From the NCBI RefSeq assembly GCF_028867935.1, contig NZ_JAPQNS010000003.1, positions 62,001 to 126,000 on the forward strand: DNA of 64,000 nt. Reading direction: 5' to 3'. The translations under genes and the position numbers were made by a program. Origin of the DNA: Flavobacterium sp. SUN052 (GTDB taxonomy: Bacteria; Bacteroidota; Bacteroidia; Flavobacteriales; Flavobacteriaceae). Positions 1 through 8,283 of this stretch are shown here, in pieces; within the stretch, counting starts at the first letter, position 1, and each line of letters begins with the position of its first letter. The notes beneath the pieces are model-generated. The model did no database searches and had not been told where the DNA came from. It saw only the letters and a list, made by a program, of their open reading frames with translations.

Positions 1-231
1 CGTTACGACCTGAAACAGAAACCCGAGCAATGGATAATCGGCCTGCCGACTGCGGGGCGTTACCGCGTAGGGGGCTTTGTAATTGACTCGTTCGTTCAGT
101 GCCCATAAATCGGCGGCTTTCAGGTCACCACCCGCCGTCAGCGGCAAGTTGGGTTTGCTGGCGAGGTAGCGCAGGAACGTCTCAAAGTCGTCGATGAGGT
201 CGGAATCAGCGGGGTTGAAGGGGGAGGACAT
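1..231 (-). CDS. Hypothetical protein, N-terminal 77 aa only (runs off the window)
   Basis: An open frame on the minus strand begins at an ATG (229-231) and stays open to base 1, so only the N-terminal 77 residues are visible. It starts MSSPFNPADSDLIDDFETF and contains a segment reading LKAADLWALNERVNYKAP. The stretch is hydrophilic, with no signal peptide or membrane segment, so a cytoplasmic protein is expected. I do not recognise the family. Two palindromes with a shared TTAAGGTTAG arm lie just upstream of its start (301-405), in the likely promoter region. The reading frame and start are likely but the function is unknown. Confidence 0.6.
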   Translation of the reverse strand, partial: MSSPFNPADSDLIDDFETFLRYLASKPNLPLTAGGDLKAADLWALNERVNYKAPYAVTPRSRQADYPLLGFLFQVVT

Positions 232-300
232 GGGTCACTAATAAGGTTTGTTACTCAGCTCTCTGCGTAAGCTCGGTCGATTTTAATGCCCATTGTGGCA

Positions 301-334
301 GCTAACCTTAAATAAGCCGATTTTTAAGGTTAGC
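301..334. repeat. 12-bp palindrome, first copy
   Basis: GCTAACCTTAAA (301-312) is exactly complementary to TTTAAGGTTAGC (323-334), with a 10-base loop. No T-tract follows, so a terminator is unlikely. It sits between the starts of the partial gene at 1-231 and the downstream end of the 126-aa gene. A related palindrome follows at 377-402. Operator site or small repeat family are both possible. Confidence 0.7.
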
Positions 335-376
335 TATGCATATGGACCTTCAAAATGAGGTTGTTAATGGGGATTG

Positions 377-405
377 ACCTTAAAAAAGGCGGATTTTAAG
401 GTTAG
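377..405. repeat. Second, diverged copy of the TTAAGGTTAG palindrome
   Basis: ACCTTAAAA (377-385) pairs with TTTTAAGGT (394-402). The internal sequence AAGGCGGATTTTAAGGTTAG resembles the matching part of the first copy (AAGCCGATTTTTAAGGTTAG), so the two are diverged copies of one unit about 70 bases apart. They flank a stretch with no gene (232-428). Confidence 0.6.
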
Positions 406-428
406 ATAGTTCTATGGAAGCATTTCAT

Positions 429-809
429 TTACTTCAAGATCACAGCGGATTTTTGTGCCAGTAAAGCGGGCTTAATATCATCCTCCTCATCCATCCCCCA
501 GATGTAAGCGTGGGCTGGATTATCGAAGCCGTGTTCTTTAAGCGTACAGGGATCATGAAATGTTGATAGTTGAATAGCTCTTACATCACTATTGGCAAGA
601 GAAGCGAGCGCAAATTTGCTAAGATCCCGAACCGAATGTTCTGGCGTAGTCAAGCTGGCCGCGTCGACCGATAATTTTCCTTCGTCTTTGGGCCTAAGTT
701 TGAAATTTCTTGATGTTGGCCGACCGTCGGGATCGACGTACTTATGCCAAGGCGTACGATAGATACTGCGATAAAGTTGCTCGTCGTCTGCTACGGGGGT
801 ACTATTCAT
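429..809 (-). CDS. Hypothetical protein, second gene of a two-gene module (126 aa)
   Basis: A 126-aa soluble protein with no signal peptide. Visible landmarks are an N-terminal YRSIYRTPWHKY segment, then GRPTSRNFKLRPKDEGKLSV, and near the C-terminus DNPAHAYIWG. From memory, short proteins with a 'RPSSxxFKPRPxD..LSV' core and a C-terminal 'PAHA' motif are scattered in many bacteria, often next to a partner like the 161-aa protein here, but I cannot search to confirm this. It starts 11 bases after the partner's stop, so the two are almost certainly co-transcribed. Function is unknown; a toxin/antitoxin-like or conflict role is only a guess. Confidence 0.75.
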   Translation of the reverse strand: MNSTPVADDEQLYRSIYRTPWHKYVDPDGRPTSRNFKLRPKDEGKLSVDAASLTTPEHSVRDLSKFALASLANSDVRAIQLSTFHDPCTLKEHGFDNPAHAYIWGMDEEDDIKPALLAQKSAVILK

Positions 810-820
810 CTATGCCTACA

Positions 821-1306
821 TTATCGGTTAAGCCATTGTAACGTTTCCCGAAACGACTCTGGTGTCAATGGACCTTGTTGAGGTACCTCGTCGGGACTAA
901 TGCGCACAAACTTGTTTCGTCCATTTGGATATGCCAGTAGTTCTGCCGACTTGCCTCCATTACGGAGGTTAATCATGACTTCGCCAACTGGGCCTGGCGA
1001 TGTATGATAAATCAGTTGCCCCGTTACAGTAAGCAATAAGGCAATATCGAGAGCAGACAGCACTGTTTGGTGCGTAGGAGCAATAGCACCATCCTCATCC
1101 CAGTTATCAGCTAGGTGCTGATAGGCAACGATGGCGATTAGATGCTGCCGGTTTGAAGACGATAAACCCAAAGCTGCTGGGTTGATTTCCTGCGCCAAAA
1201 TTTCCTGGGCAAAGTCAAGTGTATTAAACATAAGTGGGATTATTTTTACTTTTTCGCCATCATAAGTGGTCCAAAGTAAGTTCCTTGACTTAGAGGGCGT
1301 TTTCAA
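821..1306 (-). CDS. Hypothetical protein, first gene of a two-gene module (161 aa)
   Basis: A 161-aa soluble protein, upstream partner of the 126-aa gene. The central part carries NWDEDGAIAP, resembling the 'NWDGYGAxP' motif of a family of small uncharacterised proteins. After it come a hydrophobic helix (ALDIALLLTVTG), GPVGEVMINLRNGGKSAELL and a YPNG turn, suggesting a small beta-sheet domain. No catalytic motif is evident. The pair lies inside an A+T-rich accessory patch next to an AAA+/S8 module, consistent with mobile cargo. No strong promoter was found upstream. Confidence 0.75.
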   Translation of the reverse strand: MKTPSKSRNLLWTTYDGEKVKIIPLMFNTLDFAQEILAQEINPAALGLSSSNRQHLIAIVAYQHLADNWDEDGAIAPTHQTVLSALDIALLLTVTGQLIYHTSPGPVGEVMINLRNGGKSAELLAYPNGRNKFVRISPDEVPQQGPLTPESFRETLQWLNR

Positions 1307-1492
1307 AATTCAATATTTACCTCAATCTTAGTACCGGCGAATATGTGGTACGCAAGTGACTGATTTTACTTTAGTGGATGGATACATGAAATGAAACCTA
1401 ATATTGCCTATTTAGAATAAGTCTTTGGGTTTATAGTTATAGCATTAAAATTCGTTAGATATTATCCCTTATTTTGTGTAATTTAAAGATCG

Positions 1493-2521
1493 ATGCAACA
1501 GATAGATTACATTAAGGAAATAGCGAAGTATGGCTTGGAGAACGACCAAGAGAAGCTTCTTTTTACCCTTAATGAGCTGATTGAGCACTCGAAGCAAACG
1601 AAGAAAGTCAACTTTGCCCTCCAGCTTCAGTCAATTTTGAAGGATGCTATTCGTCAACAACAGACGAATGGAATCGTTAAGCTGGGCTCTCCGAAACACA
1701 TATTAAGGGAAGAAGATCGTGAGGTAAGTGATTTTATACTTGAAAAGCTCACATCCGATTATCGGTTTCCTAACCTAGTCTGTTCAGAAGCCGTCCACTC
1801 AGAATTAGCCTATTTTATTGAAGAACATCGTTCTATAGAACTACTCCGCCAATACGATTTACCTGTCTCAAACAAAGTATTATTCTACGGCCCATCGGGC
1901 TGTGGTAAGACTTTGGCAGCCTATGTCTTGGCCGGAGAATTAGAAAAAATGATGATTGTCATCAACTTAGGAGCTATTGTCTCTTCTAAGTTGGGAGAAA
2001 CCAGCAAAAATTTAGCTAAAATATTTCGGCGAGCCGCAACCGAAGATTGTATCGTATTTATGGATGAGTTTGATACGCTAGGTAAGGTTCGAGATTATAG
2101 TCAGGACCACGGGGAGATGAAGCGCGTTGTTAATACAATCCTTCAACTCTTTGATTACTTACCCCAGAGCGGTATTGTTATTGCGGCAACTAATCAAAAA
2201 GATATGATTGATGACGCGCTATTACGTCGTTTTGATTTATCTGTGAAATTAGAATTACCTGACGAAGCTCATATTAACGAACTCATTAATAAAACACTTG
2301 CTAGTTCAACTTTTGCCTTTGACAATAAGACGAAAGCACAGAAAGTAATTAAAGAGTCTATAGGATTATCTTACTATACTATCCAGAAAACGCTATTGAC
2401 TGCGATAAAGCGAAGCTTGTTTTCAAAATCTGATGGGCAGCACAAATCCCATAAAATACATACAGCCGTCTGGGCTGATCTTATAAAACAAGAACGTAGG
2501 ACTTTATTAGAAGCCTCTTAA
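1493..2521 (+). CDS. AAA+ ATPase, partner of an S8 peptidase
   Basis: A 342-aa single-domain AAA+ ATPase. Residues 1-95 form a helical N-terminal region. Walker A is GPSGCGKT (133-140), Walker B is CIVFMDEFD (186-194, with catalytic Glu192), sensor 1 is AATN (231-234) and the arginine finger lies in DALLRRFD (241-248). This resembles the classical meiotic/spastin-like AAA group, whose members remodel or unfold proteins as rings. The C-terminal 80 residues are the helical lid plus a basic tail. Its stop is one base from the stop of the S8 peptidase gene on the other strand. The base composition is clearly more A+T-rich than the housekeeping genes. Likely role (inference): recognise or unfold a target for the partner protease. 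Confidence 0.9.
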   Translation: MQQIDYIKEIAKYGLENDQEKLLFTLNELIEHSKQTKKVNFALQLQSILKDAIRQQQTNGIVKLGSPKHILREEDREVSDFILEKLTSDYRFPNLVCSEAVHSELAYFIEEHRSIELLRQYDLPVSNKVLFYGPSGCGKTLAAYVLAGELEKMMIVINLGAIVSSKLGETSKNLAKIFRRAATEDCIVFMDEFDTLGKVRDYSQDHGEMKRVVNTILQLFDYLPQSGIVIAATNQKDMIDDALLRRFDLSVKLELPDEAHINELINKTLASSTFAFDNKTKAQKVIKESIGLSYYTIQKTLLTAIKRSLFSKSDGQHKSHKIHTAVWADLIKQERRTLLEAS

Positions 2522-2522
2522 A

Positions 2523-4967
2523 TTATTCAGCGGTAACCTCTGCTTCCAAGTCTGCATCCAGATCAATCAGTGTACTTAGATTATTGACTAATCGGAGTCC
2601 TTCATAAAGCGAATCAATATATTCTCCTTTAGCTGGTCGCTCTTGCACCCGAATGGCTATTGTAAATCCGTTTTCTTGTGCGTATTCTGCTTTCTGTGTT
2701 TGTGTCAATAATTTACTAAACTGGGATGATACAGCTAGAATGAATGTATTTTGCTCATCAATTAACTCCTTTCTACCGACGACGAATAAAGCTTTCTGTG
2801 TATTACAGAGCAGTTTGCCTCGATAGTATGGGTCTTGCGACCAACCAGCCCTTAAACGATGTCCTTTACTAACCCGTTCTTTACTTTCCATATCGAATTG
2901 ATCATCAAGTTTCCCTGAAGCAATCTGACTCAGTTCGGTATTTCTAAAAACGCCAAATCCAATATGTATGGGGCAATATGTGCTCTGACTGTGCTGAATA
3001 GGCTTAAATTTGAAGCATAGAGTTAGTTGAAACTCGAGTAAGCCCGTTGCTTTTTTTGAATCTAATAAGTAGTCGGGTAATTTCAAGGAATAGGTTTGAA
3101 TTTGGCCCGGCAGAATGCCATCTTCCAGAATAATTGTTGCTTCGTGATCAGTGGATTTTAGGCAAATCGATTCAGATGGAATACCTTTTCCTAAAATGTT
3201 ATTCAAAACAGATTTTGAAATAGGAGCAAAGGCCTCATCTAGCTTTGGTATAGTTGCTGAATTAACGATGATAGCCTTAACCGTCTGCATGGACAGATGC
3301 GGGTACTCTCCCAAAATCCGTGCAGCCAAATTAGCTACGAAAGGGGCAGCGTAGCTAGTTCCGGTTTCCCGGACAAAGTACTGCCCAATTCTGGGCGTTA
3401 GAACACTAATGCCTGTTCTGCTTTTATCACCCGTAATCTCATGATCTCCCCCGTAATATAGTATATCGGGCTTGACTAACTGTTTGTTTGCTTGATTTTG
3501 GGTTAATGTAGCAGAATCAAGATTAATATGAAATTTAGAAGAGTAGATGGCAGGAGCCGTTTTGTCGTTATATATTCCTGCAACAAATAGGTTAGCCTCC
3601 AAATTATCTGCTATGGCACCTACTGTTAGATTGTTCATGCTCTCGGCTGGACTATGAATATTATTCTCGGCATCTGAGAAATGCTTCGGATAAGGCAGCA
3701 CTTCTCCTAGTGCATTAACCATATCCCTGCGCATATTACCCGAAGCGATGCAAATTAAAATATCCAACTCATAGGCAAGCAAGTCTAATTCATACGCTAA
3801 GGCTGAAACGGATTCATTGTCATCCTTGATATTTTCTGATATCGTCAGTACAAAAACCCGTACACCTAGCTCTTTGTTTGCCCTATGAACAGCCTGACGA
3901 ATGGCATTATCCGAAACACGGGGATTACGAGGGCTTAAAGCTTTTATTGATAATAAGCGAGCATCTGCTTGTACTTGCCCACTGACTCGTGAATGTAGTT
4001 TATGGCCAAAAACAGCTATGCCTGCAACACCGGTTCCGTGTCCCCACGTATTATCCCAATTATCGATTCGGGCGTTTGTTCGAGTCAAATCATACGGATC
4101 ATTTTCTCTTGAGTTAACAATCAATTCAGCCAAAGGCGTTTGATCACTGATCCCTGTGTCTATGATGCCAATTATGGGAAGCTCGTTATCTGGCAAGACG
4201 GGTTGAAATCCAAAACTGCGCGATGCGATACCATAACGATCTGGTGAAATAACTCCAAACGCATTAGGGCGAACAGACGTAATAACATCAAAATTGTTTA
4301 CTACTTCTGTTAGCTCAGCGGATGTTACATTCCACAACTGAATGGTTCCATTGTCATATATGAACTCATGGCGAATCTCGTTTGATTCCAGATAATTGGC
4401 TAAAATACCATTAATTGACTCTCGAATCGAAGTAATATCTAGGTGGTTATCAACCAGATTCAGAAGAACATCAGAGGGTGCGTCAATTGAGGGCAAAATG
4501 TCAGCAGACGTTAATAGCTCAAATCCCTTAATAAATAACAAGTCGCTATTGTATGGCCGTTGCTCCTTATCATGCAGATCTGCATTGATAAAATTCAAAA
4601 TTTCATTCAGGAAATTTTGGAAGCTATTGTCGTTTGCAATGGCAAATAATATTCGCTGATTGAATTCATCACATAGAACTGGAACCAATCCAAAGTTTGA
4701 TTGGTAGCGTGATTCGAATTTAGCATTATCGAAAACGCTAAAGAACCGAATTCGAATGTAGTCTATATGGGCAGGTACGGGTAATGTACGGCCTTCTACT
4801 CGGTGAGCACGATCAATTTTAAACTTAGCCAAAGACGTACTAAAGTCCTGTTGCATTGGGACATAGTTAGGTGGAATAGTGTCTTTAGGCTTTTCCCCAG
4901 GAGTACGGTTAGGCTGACTGAATTTACCGACTTGAGGTGGGTTTGTATAAATTAGATGTGGATACAT
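2523..4967 (-). CDS. Subtilisin-like S8 family peptidase with N-terminal extension
   Basis: An 814-aa serine protease of the subtilase family. The catalytic triad is intact: Asp270 in IIGIIDTG, His310 in WGHGTGVAG, Ser538 in GTSYAAPFVA; the oxyanion Asn is 411 in ASGN. Residues 1-255 form a large N-terminal domain without signal peptide, and residues 580-814 a C-terminal domain with beta-rich segments. Absence of an export signal points to a cytoplasmic protease, unlike most secreted subtilases. It converges on the AAA+ ATPase gene. Its ATG overlaps, on the opposite strand, the first possible ATG of the gene remnant at 4966. A+T-rich composition suggests transfer together with the ATPase. Substrate and trigger are unknown. 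Confidence 0.9.
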   Translation of the reverse strand: MYPHLIYTNPPQVGKFSQPNRTPGEKPKDTIPPNYVPMQQDFSTSLAKFKIDRAHRVEGRTLPVPAHIDYIRIRFFSVFDNAKFESRYQSNFGLVPVLCDEFNQRILFAIANDNSFQNFLNEILNFINADLHDKEQRPYNSDLLFIKGFELLTSADILPSIDAPSDVLLNLVDNHLDITSIRESINGILANYLESNEIRHEFIYDNGTIQLWNVTSAELTEVVNNFDVITSVRPNAFGVISPDRYGIASRSFGFQPVLPDNELPIIGIIDTGISDQTPLAELIVNSRENDPYDLTRTNARIDNWDNTWGHGTGVAGIAVFGHKLHSRVSGQVQADARLLSIKALSPRNPRVSDNAIRQAVHRANKELGVRVFVLTISENIKDDNESVSALAYELDLLAYELDILICIASGNMRRDMVNALGEVLPYPKHFSDAENNIHSPAESMNNLTVGAIADNLEANLFVAGIYNDKTAPAIYSSKFHINLDSATLTQNQANKQLVKPDILYYGGDHEITGDKSRTGISVLTPRIGQYFVRETGTSYAAPFVANLAARILGEYPHLSMQTVKAIIVNSATIPKLDEAFAPISKSVLNNILGKGIPSESICLKSTDHEATIILEDGILPGQIQTYSLKLPDYLLDSKKATGLLEFQLTLCFKFKPIQHSQSTYCPIHIGFGVFRNTELSQIASGKLDDQFDMESKERVSKGHRLRAGWSQDPYYRGKLLCNTQKALFVVGRKELIDEQNTFILAVSSQFSKLLTQTQKAEYAQENGFTIAIRVQERPAKGEYIDSLYEGLRLVNNLSTLIDLDADLEAEVTAE

Positions 4968-5424
4968 GGGCGAATACTATGGCTTGAACTCGGAGCAATT
5001 AACAAAAAATATCCCTTTATTTACATTTGTCGATTCAATAAACACCTCTTGTAAAGTATCCCGCGAAGCTTTTGAGCAACCGATTACGGTTAAGCCCGAA
5101 GGAACAAGCTTTGCTTATCAATTTCCCTTTACTTGGCAAAATGGTAGTTTTAACTTAGTGAAGCCTGTTAGTTTTGATCTGAAGTTAGAGCAGTCAATCA
5201 ACGCAAAGGCAACGCTTAACGTGGGCCAGTTTACCGTTCTTAGTGACTAAGCCGAACAAAACAATGCCCGTTTCGATGTGCTCGTCGCCCGCCCGAAAGA
5301 TCGAAAATTGTATAAGCCTTACGACCAAGCCATTCATTTATTGGCCAATCAGCCCCGTGTTAACATCGTTGAGGAAGAGAAGCTAGACGATTACTCACAG
5401 AAAACGGCTGAGGCTCTCAGATAA
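4966..5424 (+). pseudogene. 5'-truncated gene remnant with in-frame nonsense codon
   Basis: Reading from 4966, 94 codons (starting MGEYYGLNSEQL) end in TAA at 5248-5250, but the same frame continues without interruption to TAA at 5422-5424 as a protein-like sequence (AEQNNARFDVLVARPKD..., ending QKTAEALR). The context around the stop (TVLSD-stop-AEQNN) suggests a single substitution, perhaps of a tyrosine codon. Upstream, the frame is closed at 4948-4950 and the sequence becomes the start of the S8 gene on the other strand, so the 5' part of the gene appears to be missing. I cannot name the family. The remnant probably marks one edge of the acquired AAA+/S8 segment. Confidence 0.6.
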
Positions 5425-5434
5425 TGAGCCCCCA

Positions 5435-6808
5435 TCACGGCTTCAATTGAAGACTGGCATACATCATGTCGAGTAAGCCATTGACAATCGCATTTTCGGC
5501 AAAACCAGGCTTTAGCCGCGACGAAACTACTTCGAACGTGTAGGTGCCAAAAGCGGCATCGTGGGGAATATACCCCGATCGTGCATAGCCGTTGGTTAAG
5601 GTAGTCATCAGGGTGTTGGCAAAGGGCGATTCTTTTTTCAGACGCGTAGAAATGGGGTTGAACACTTCGCCGTTGACAGCCGTAAGAGCAATGTCGCCCA
5701 GACGGATTAACCCCAGCCGGAGGGGAATCGAGTCGGCATCGGCATATGTACCGGCGTAGCCCGCCCGGCCCTCATCAAGTCGTTTGCGTCCGGGACAGGT
5801 AATAATGCGTTGATCGGCCTGAATAATAGGGTTGCTTACCTTCCGTTTCGTGCCCCGCACAACGTGTAACACTTCCTCGCCCAGCAGTTGCCCCATCGAC
5901 AGCAACATCTGCTTTTGCTGCTCCATCAACTTAAGCACTTTCGGGTCTTTCCGATCCAGACCTTCGCCACCAGGCGGCATTTTGTTGCTGATGTCGATGC
6001 CTCGTTTGGCGTATTCTTTAACGCGGATTTCGCGCAAATCATAAGTCTGCTGATAGTAAATGGGGTTCTGATCGCCACAGGCCCCCGTCGACCAGAGAAC
6101 CACGGCTTCATTGTCGAAGTTGTTTTCCAGATACCTTGATGTTGCTCCCGGCACATCCCCGCTCACCTGATCGAACATGCCCGAAATAACGCCGTGCATG
6201 GCATAGTTGTAGTAGATGGCAATAGGTTTACCAGCCAGTGATTCGAAGGTGATTACGGCCACGGTTTTGTCGGATGGCCCATCGTAGTTCGGGCCTTCCC
6301 ACCACCGGCGGGTTTCGGGGTCGATGATATTGCGGTTCACATTGATGTACGATACCCCTTCGCCATAGCCAACACGGGCAGGTTGAAGCTTGTCTTTCGC
6401 CAGTTTAACGGCACTGGCAATTTTAGACTCAAAAGCGTCTCCACTAATCCCAAACGGCACACTATGCGTATGCGTGGCTGTTATCATTATATTTTGGGTA
6501 GGAATTCCTGATGTGGCCGTAATCTTGGCGAGGATTCGATCCGCCATTTCGTCTTTAATTCCCCCAATGTCCACCGAAACGAGCGCTACGGTCGTACTGC
6601 CATTGTTGATGACAACAGCCCTGGAATATATATTGTCGTTGATGCCGAAGTACGGTTTTTTTAGTTCGTTCAGGGCAGGGGTTATATCTACTTTAGCCGC
6701 ACCTACCGAAAGAGAAGCCGGTGGAGTCGATTGGGCAATAACTACGTTTATAGCGCCAAATAAGAGCGTAGCCAATAGACCTATCCACACGTTTAGTCCT
6801 TTTTTCAT
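5435..6808 (-). CDS. Neutral/alkaline non-lysosomal ceramidase-like hydrolase
   Basis: A 457-aa exported protein with an N-terminal signal peptide (hydrophobic run then VIAQS). The mature part begins with the neutral ceramidase N-terminal domain signature: SVGAAKVDITP, followed by ALVSVDIGG, the metal-binding THTHSVP and SGDVPGATSRYLE, which matches the region holding the nucleophile serine in ceramidases; WSTGACGDQNP follows. Ceramidases cleave the N-acyl bond of ceramide, and neutral ceramidases are usually 650-700 aa. This protein covers the N-terminal catalytic domain without the C-terminal Ig-like domain, so the true substrate may differ. It stops 11 bases from the upstream remnant and stands alone on its strand. 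Confidence 0.8.
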   Translation of the reverse strand: MKKGLNVWIGLLATLLFGAINVVIAQSTPPASLSVGAAKVDITPALNELKKPYFGINDNIYSRAVVINNGSTTVALVSVDIGGIKDEMADRILAKITATSGIPTQNIMITATHTHSVPFGISGDAFESKIASAVKLAKDKLQPARVGYGEGVSYINVNRNIIDPETRRWWEGPNYDGPSDKTVAVITFESLAGKPIAIYYNYAMHGVISGMFDQVSGDVPGATSRYLENNFDNEAVVLWSTGACGDQNPIYYQQTYDLREIRVKEYAKRGIDISNKMPPGGEGLDRKDPKVLKLMEQQKQMLLSMGQLLGEEVLHVVRGTKRKVSNPIIQADQRIITCPGRKRLDEGRAGYAGTYADADSIPLRLGLIRLGDIALTAVNGEVFNPISTRLKKESPFANTLMTTLTNGYARSGYIPHDAAFGTYTFEVVSSRLKPGFAENAIVNGLLDMMYASLQLKP

Positions 6809-6961
6809 GAGTTTAGTCGAGTCGTTTAAACAGATTTACCATCAAAGGCTAAACTAACTGTAAAGATACCCAGTGCCCATCCCGGCATACCATTCAATCT
6901 ATTGGGTACAAGTTGTATAGCAGCATTTTTATTGTATATTCCGCATTCCAACCTTCACTGT

Positions 6962-8149
6962 ATGCCCCTGTTCCAAGACTCTTTAGCCATTTTGGCTGTA
7001 CTGATGGGAAACATCATTGTAGCTGACCTGCTTACCCGACTGCCTGTTTTCCGCCAACTTGGGACATCACTCACAGTAATTATATTGACGGCTGTCACGG
7101 CAAACCTTGGCCTAATCCCTACTTCTACCAACGCCCCGCCACTCTACGACGGCATTTTTACGTACCTGGCTCCGATCTCCATTTTTTTCCTGTTGTTGAC
7201 GGTTAACCTCCGCAGCCTGCGACAGGCGGGCTCGCCTATGGTGCTCAACTTTTTCATTGGCGTTGCCGGTACAATGCTTGGCGTTTTGGCGGGTATGTGG
7301 GCCGTAGCGGGTCCAAAGGGTTTCGGAGAACTATACTATGCCCTTGGCGGTATGTTTGCCGGTACATATACGGGCGGAAGCAGTAACCTCAATGCCATTG
7401 CGCTTCATTACGGGGTCAACAAATCGGGGAATCTGTATGCTGCGGCCATCGCAACCGATAATATTGTAACGGCGCTCTGGATGGGCGTTACCCTGTTACT
7501 GCCCCAACTGCTTAACAAATATTTCCCCCGCCAACTCAACTATAACTGGACAGCAGCGGAGAAGGAGACGTTCGAGGCCGAAGCCAATGCTCAGATTAGC
7601 GACATCGAAACAATAAGTCCAACCGATCTGGCCATGTTGATCGGCCTTGGTGTATTGGGGCTCTTTGTGGCGCAGCAGATAGCCGTTTGGATACCGGCTA
7701 TTCCCAAAATTCTGTCTCTGACTACCATAGCGCTGTTGCTGGCTCAGTGGTCACCCATTCAAAAATTAAAAGGGGTGCGGGTAGTTGGGATATTCTGCAT
7801 CTATTTGTTTCTGGCCGTAATTGGCGCTTACTGCGACATTGCGGCTCTCCTGAAAGACGGCCATTTAGCGTTGATGATGCTCCTTTTTGTGAGTGTGTTG
7901 GTACTGGTTCACTCGCTAATCCAGTTTGGTATAGGTGCGTTGCTTAAACAGGACTGGGCTGTCATCAGCGTAGCTTCACAAGCAAATTTAGGGGGCTCAG
8001 CGTCCTGTTTAGCACTGACTAAAAGCCTGAATCGTCCCGATTTACATTTGCCGGGTATTCTGGCTGGTGCGCTGGGCAATGCCGTTGGTACTTACTGTGG
8101 TTTACTGGTAGCTGAATATCTTCGGGTAGCAAGCTGGCTGGTTGGTTGA
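6962..8149 (+). CDS. DUF819 family membrane protein (YjcL-like)
   Basis: A polytopic inner-membrane protein of 395 aa from the ATG at 6962. That start is preferred over an upstream in-frame ATG at 6902, whose extension lacks family character. About ten hydrophobic segments are visible, with glycine-rich stretches GGMFAGTYTGGSSNLNAIA and ASQANLGGSASCLALTKS typical of DUF819, a family resembling two-fold repeated secondary transporters. The substrate of the family is not established. The gene is monocistronic: divergent from the ceramidase-like gene and followed by a 134-base gap before the next gene. Confidence 0.85.
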   Translation: MPLFQDSLAILAVLMGNIIVADLLTRLPVFRQLGTSLTVIILTAVTANLGLIPTSTNAPPLYDGIFTYLAPISIFFLLLTVNLRSLRQAGSPMVLNFFIGVAGTMLGVLAGMWAVAGPKGFGELYYALGGMFAGTYTGGSSNLNAIALHYGVNKSGNLYAAAIATDNIVTALWMGVTLLLPQLLNKYFPRQLNYNWTAAEKETFEAEANAQISDIETISPTDLAMLIGLGVLGLFVAQQIAVWIPAIPKILSLTTIALLLAQWSPIQKLKGVRVVGIFCIYLFLAVIGAYCDIAALLKDGHLALMMLLFVSVLVLVHSLIQFGIGALLKQDWAVISVASQANLGGSASCLALTKSLNRPDLHLPGILAGALGNAVGTYCGLLVAEYLRVASWLVG

Positions 8150-8283
8150 AAGAGTAGACTATTCATTTGATTAGGAGAGTATTAGCGTTTGTAGTGCCCT
8201 GTTTTCCGCTAAATAAATAGGGAGTGCACTAGCTGGAAGTTTATGATACATTTACCTGTTTAGTAAGCTTTTATCCCTCAAAT

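Noticed and set aside
8150..8283. Possible terminator after the DUF819 gene
   Set aside because: A TAGTG...CACTA pairing is broken by mismatches and has no T-run; too weak to call.
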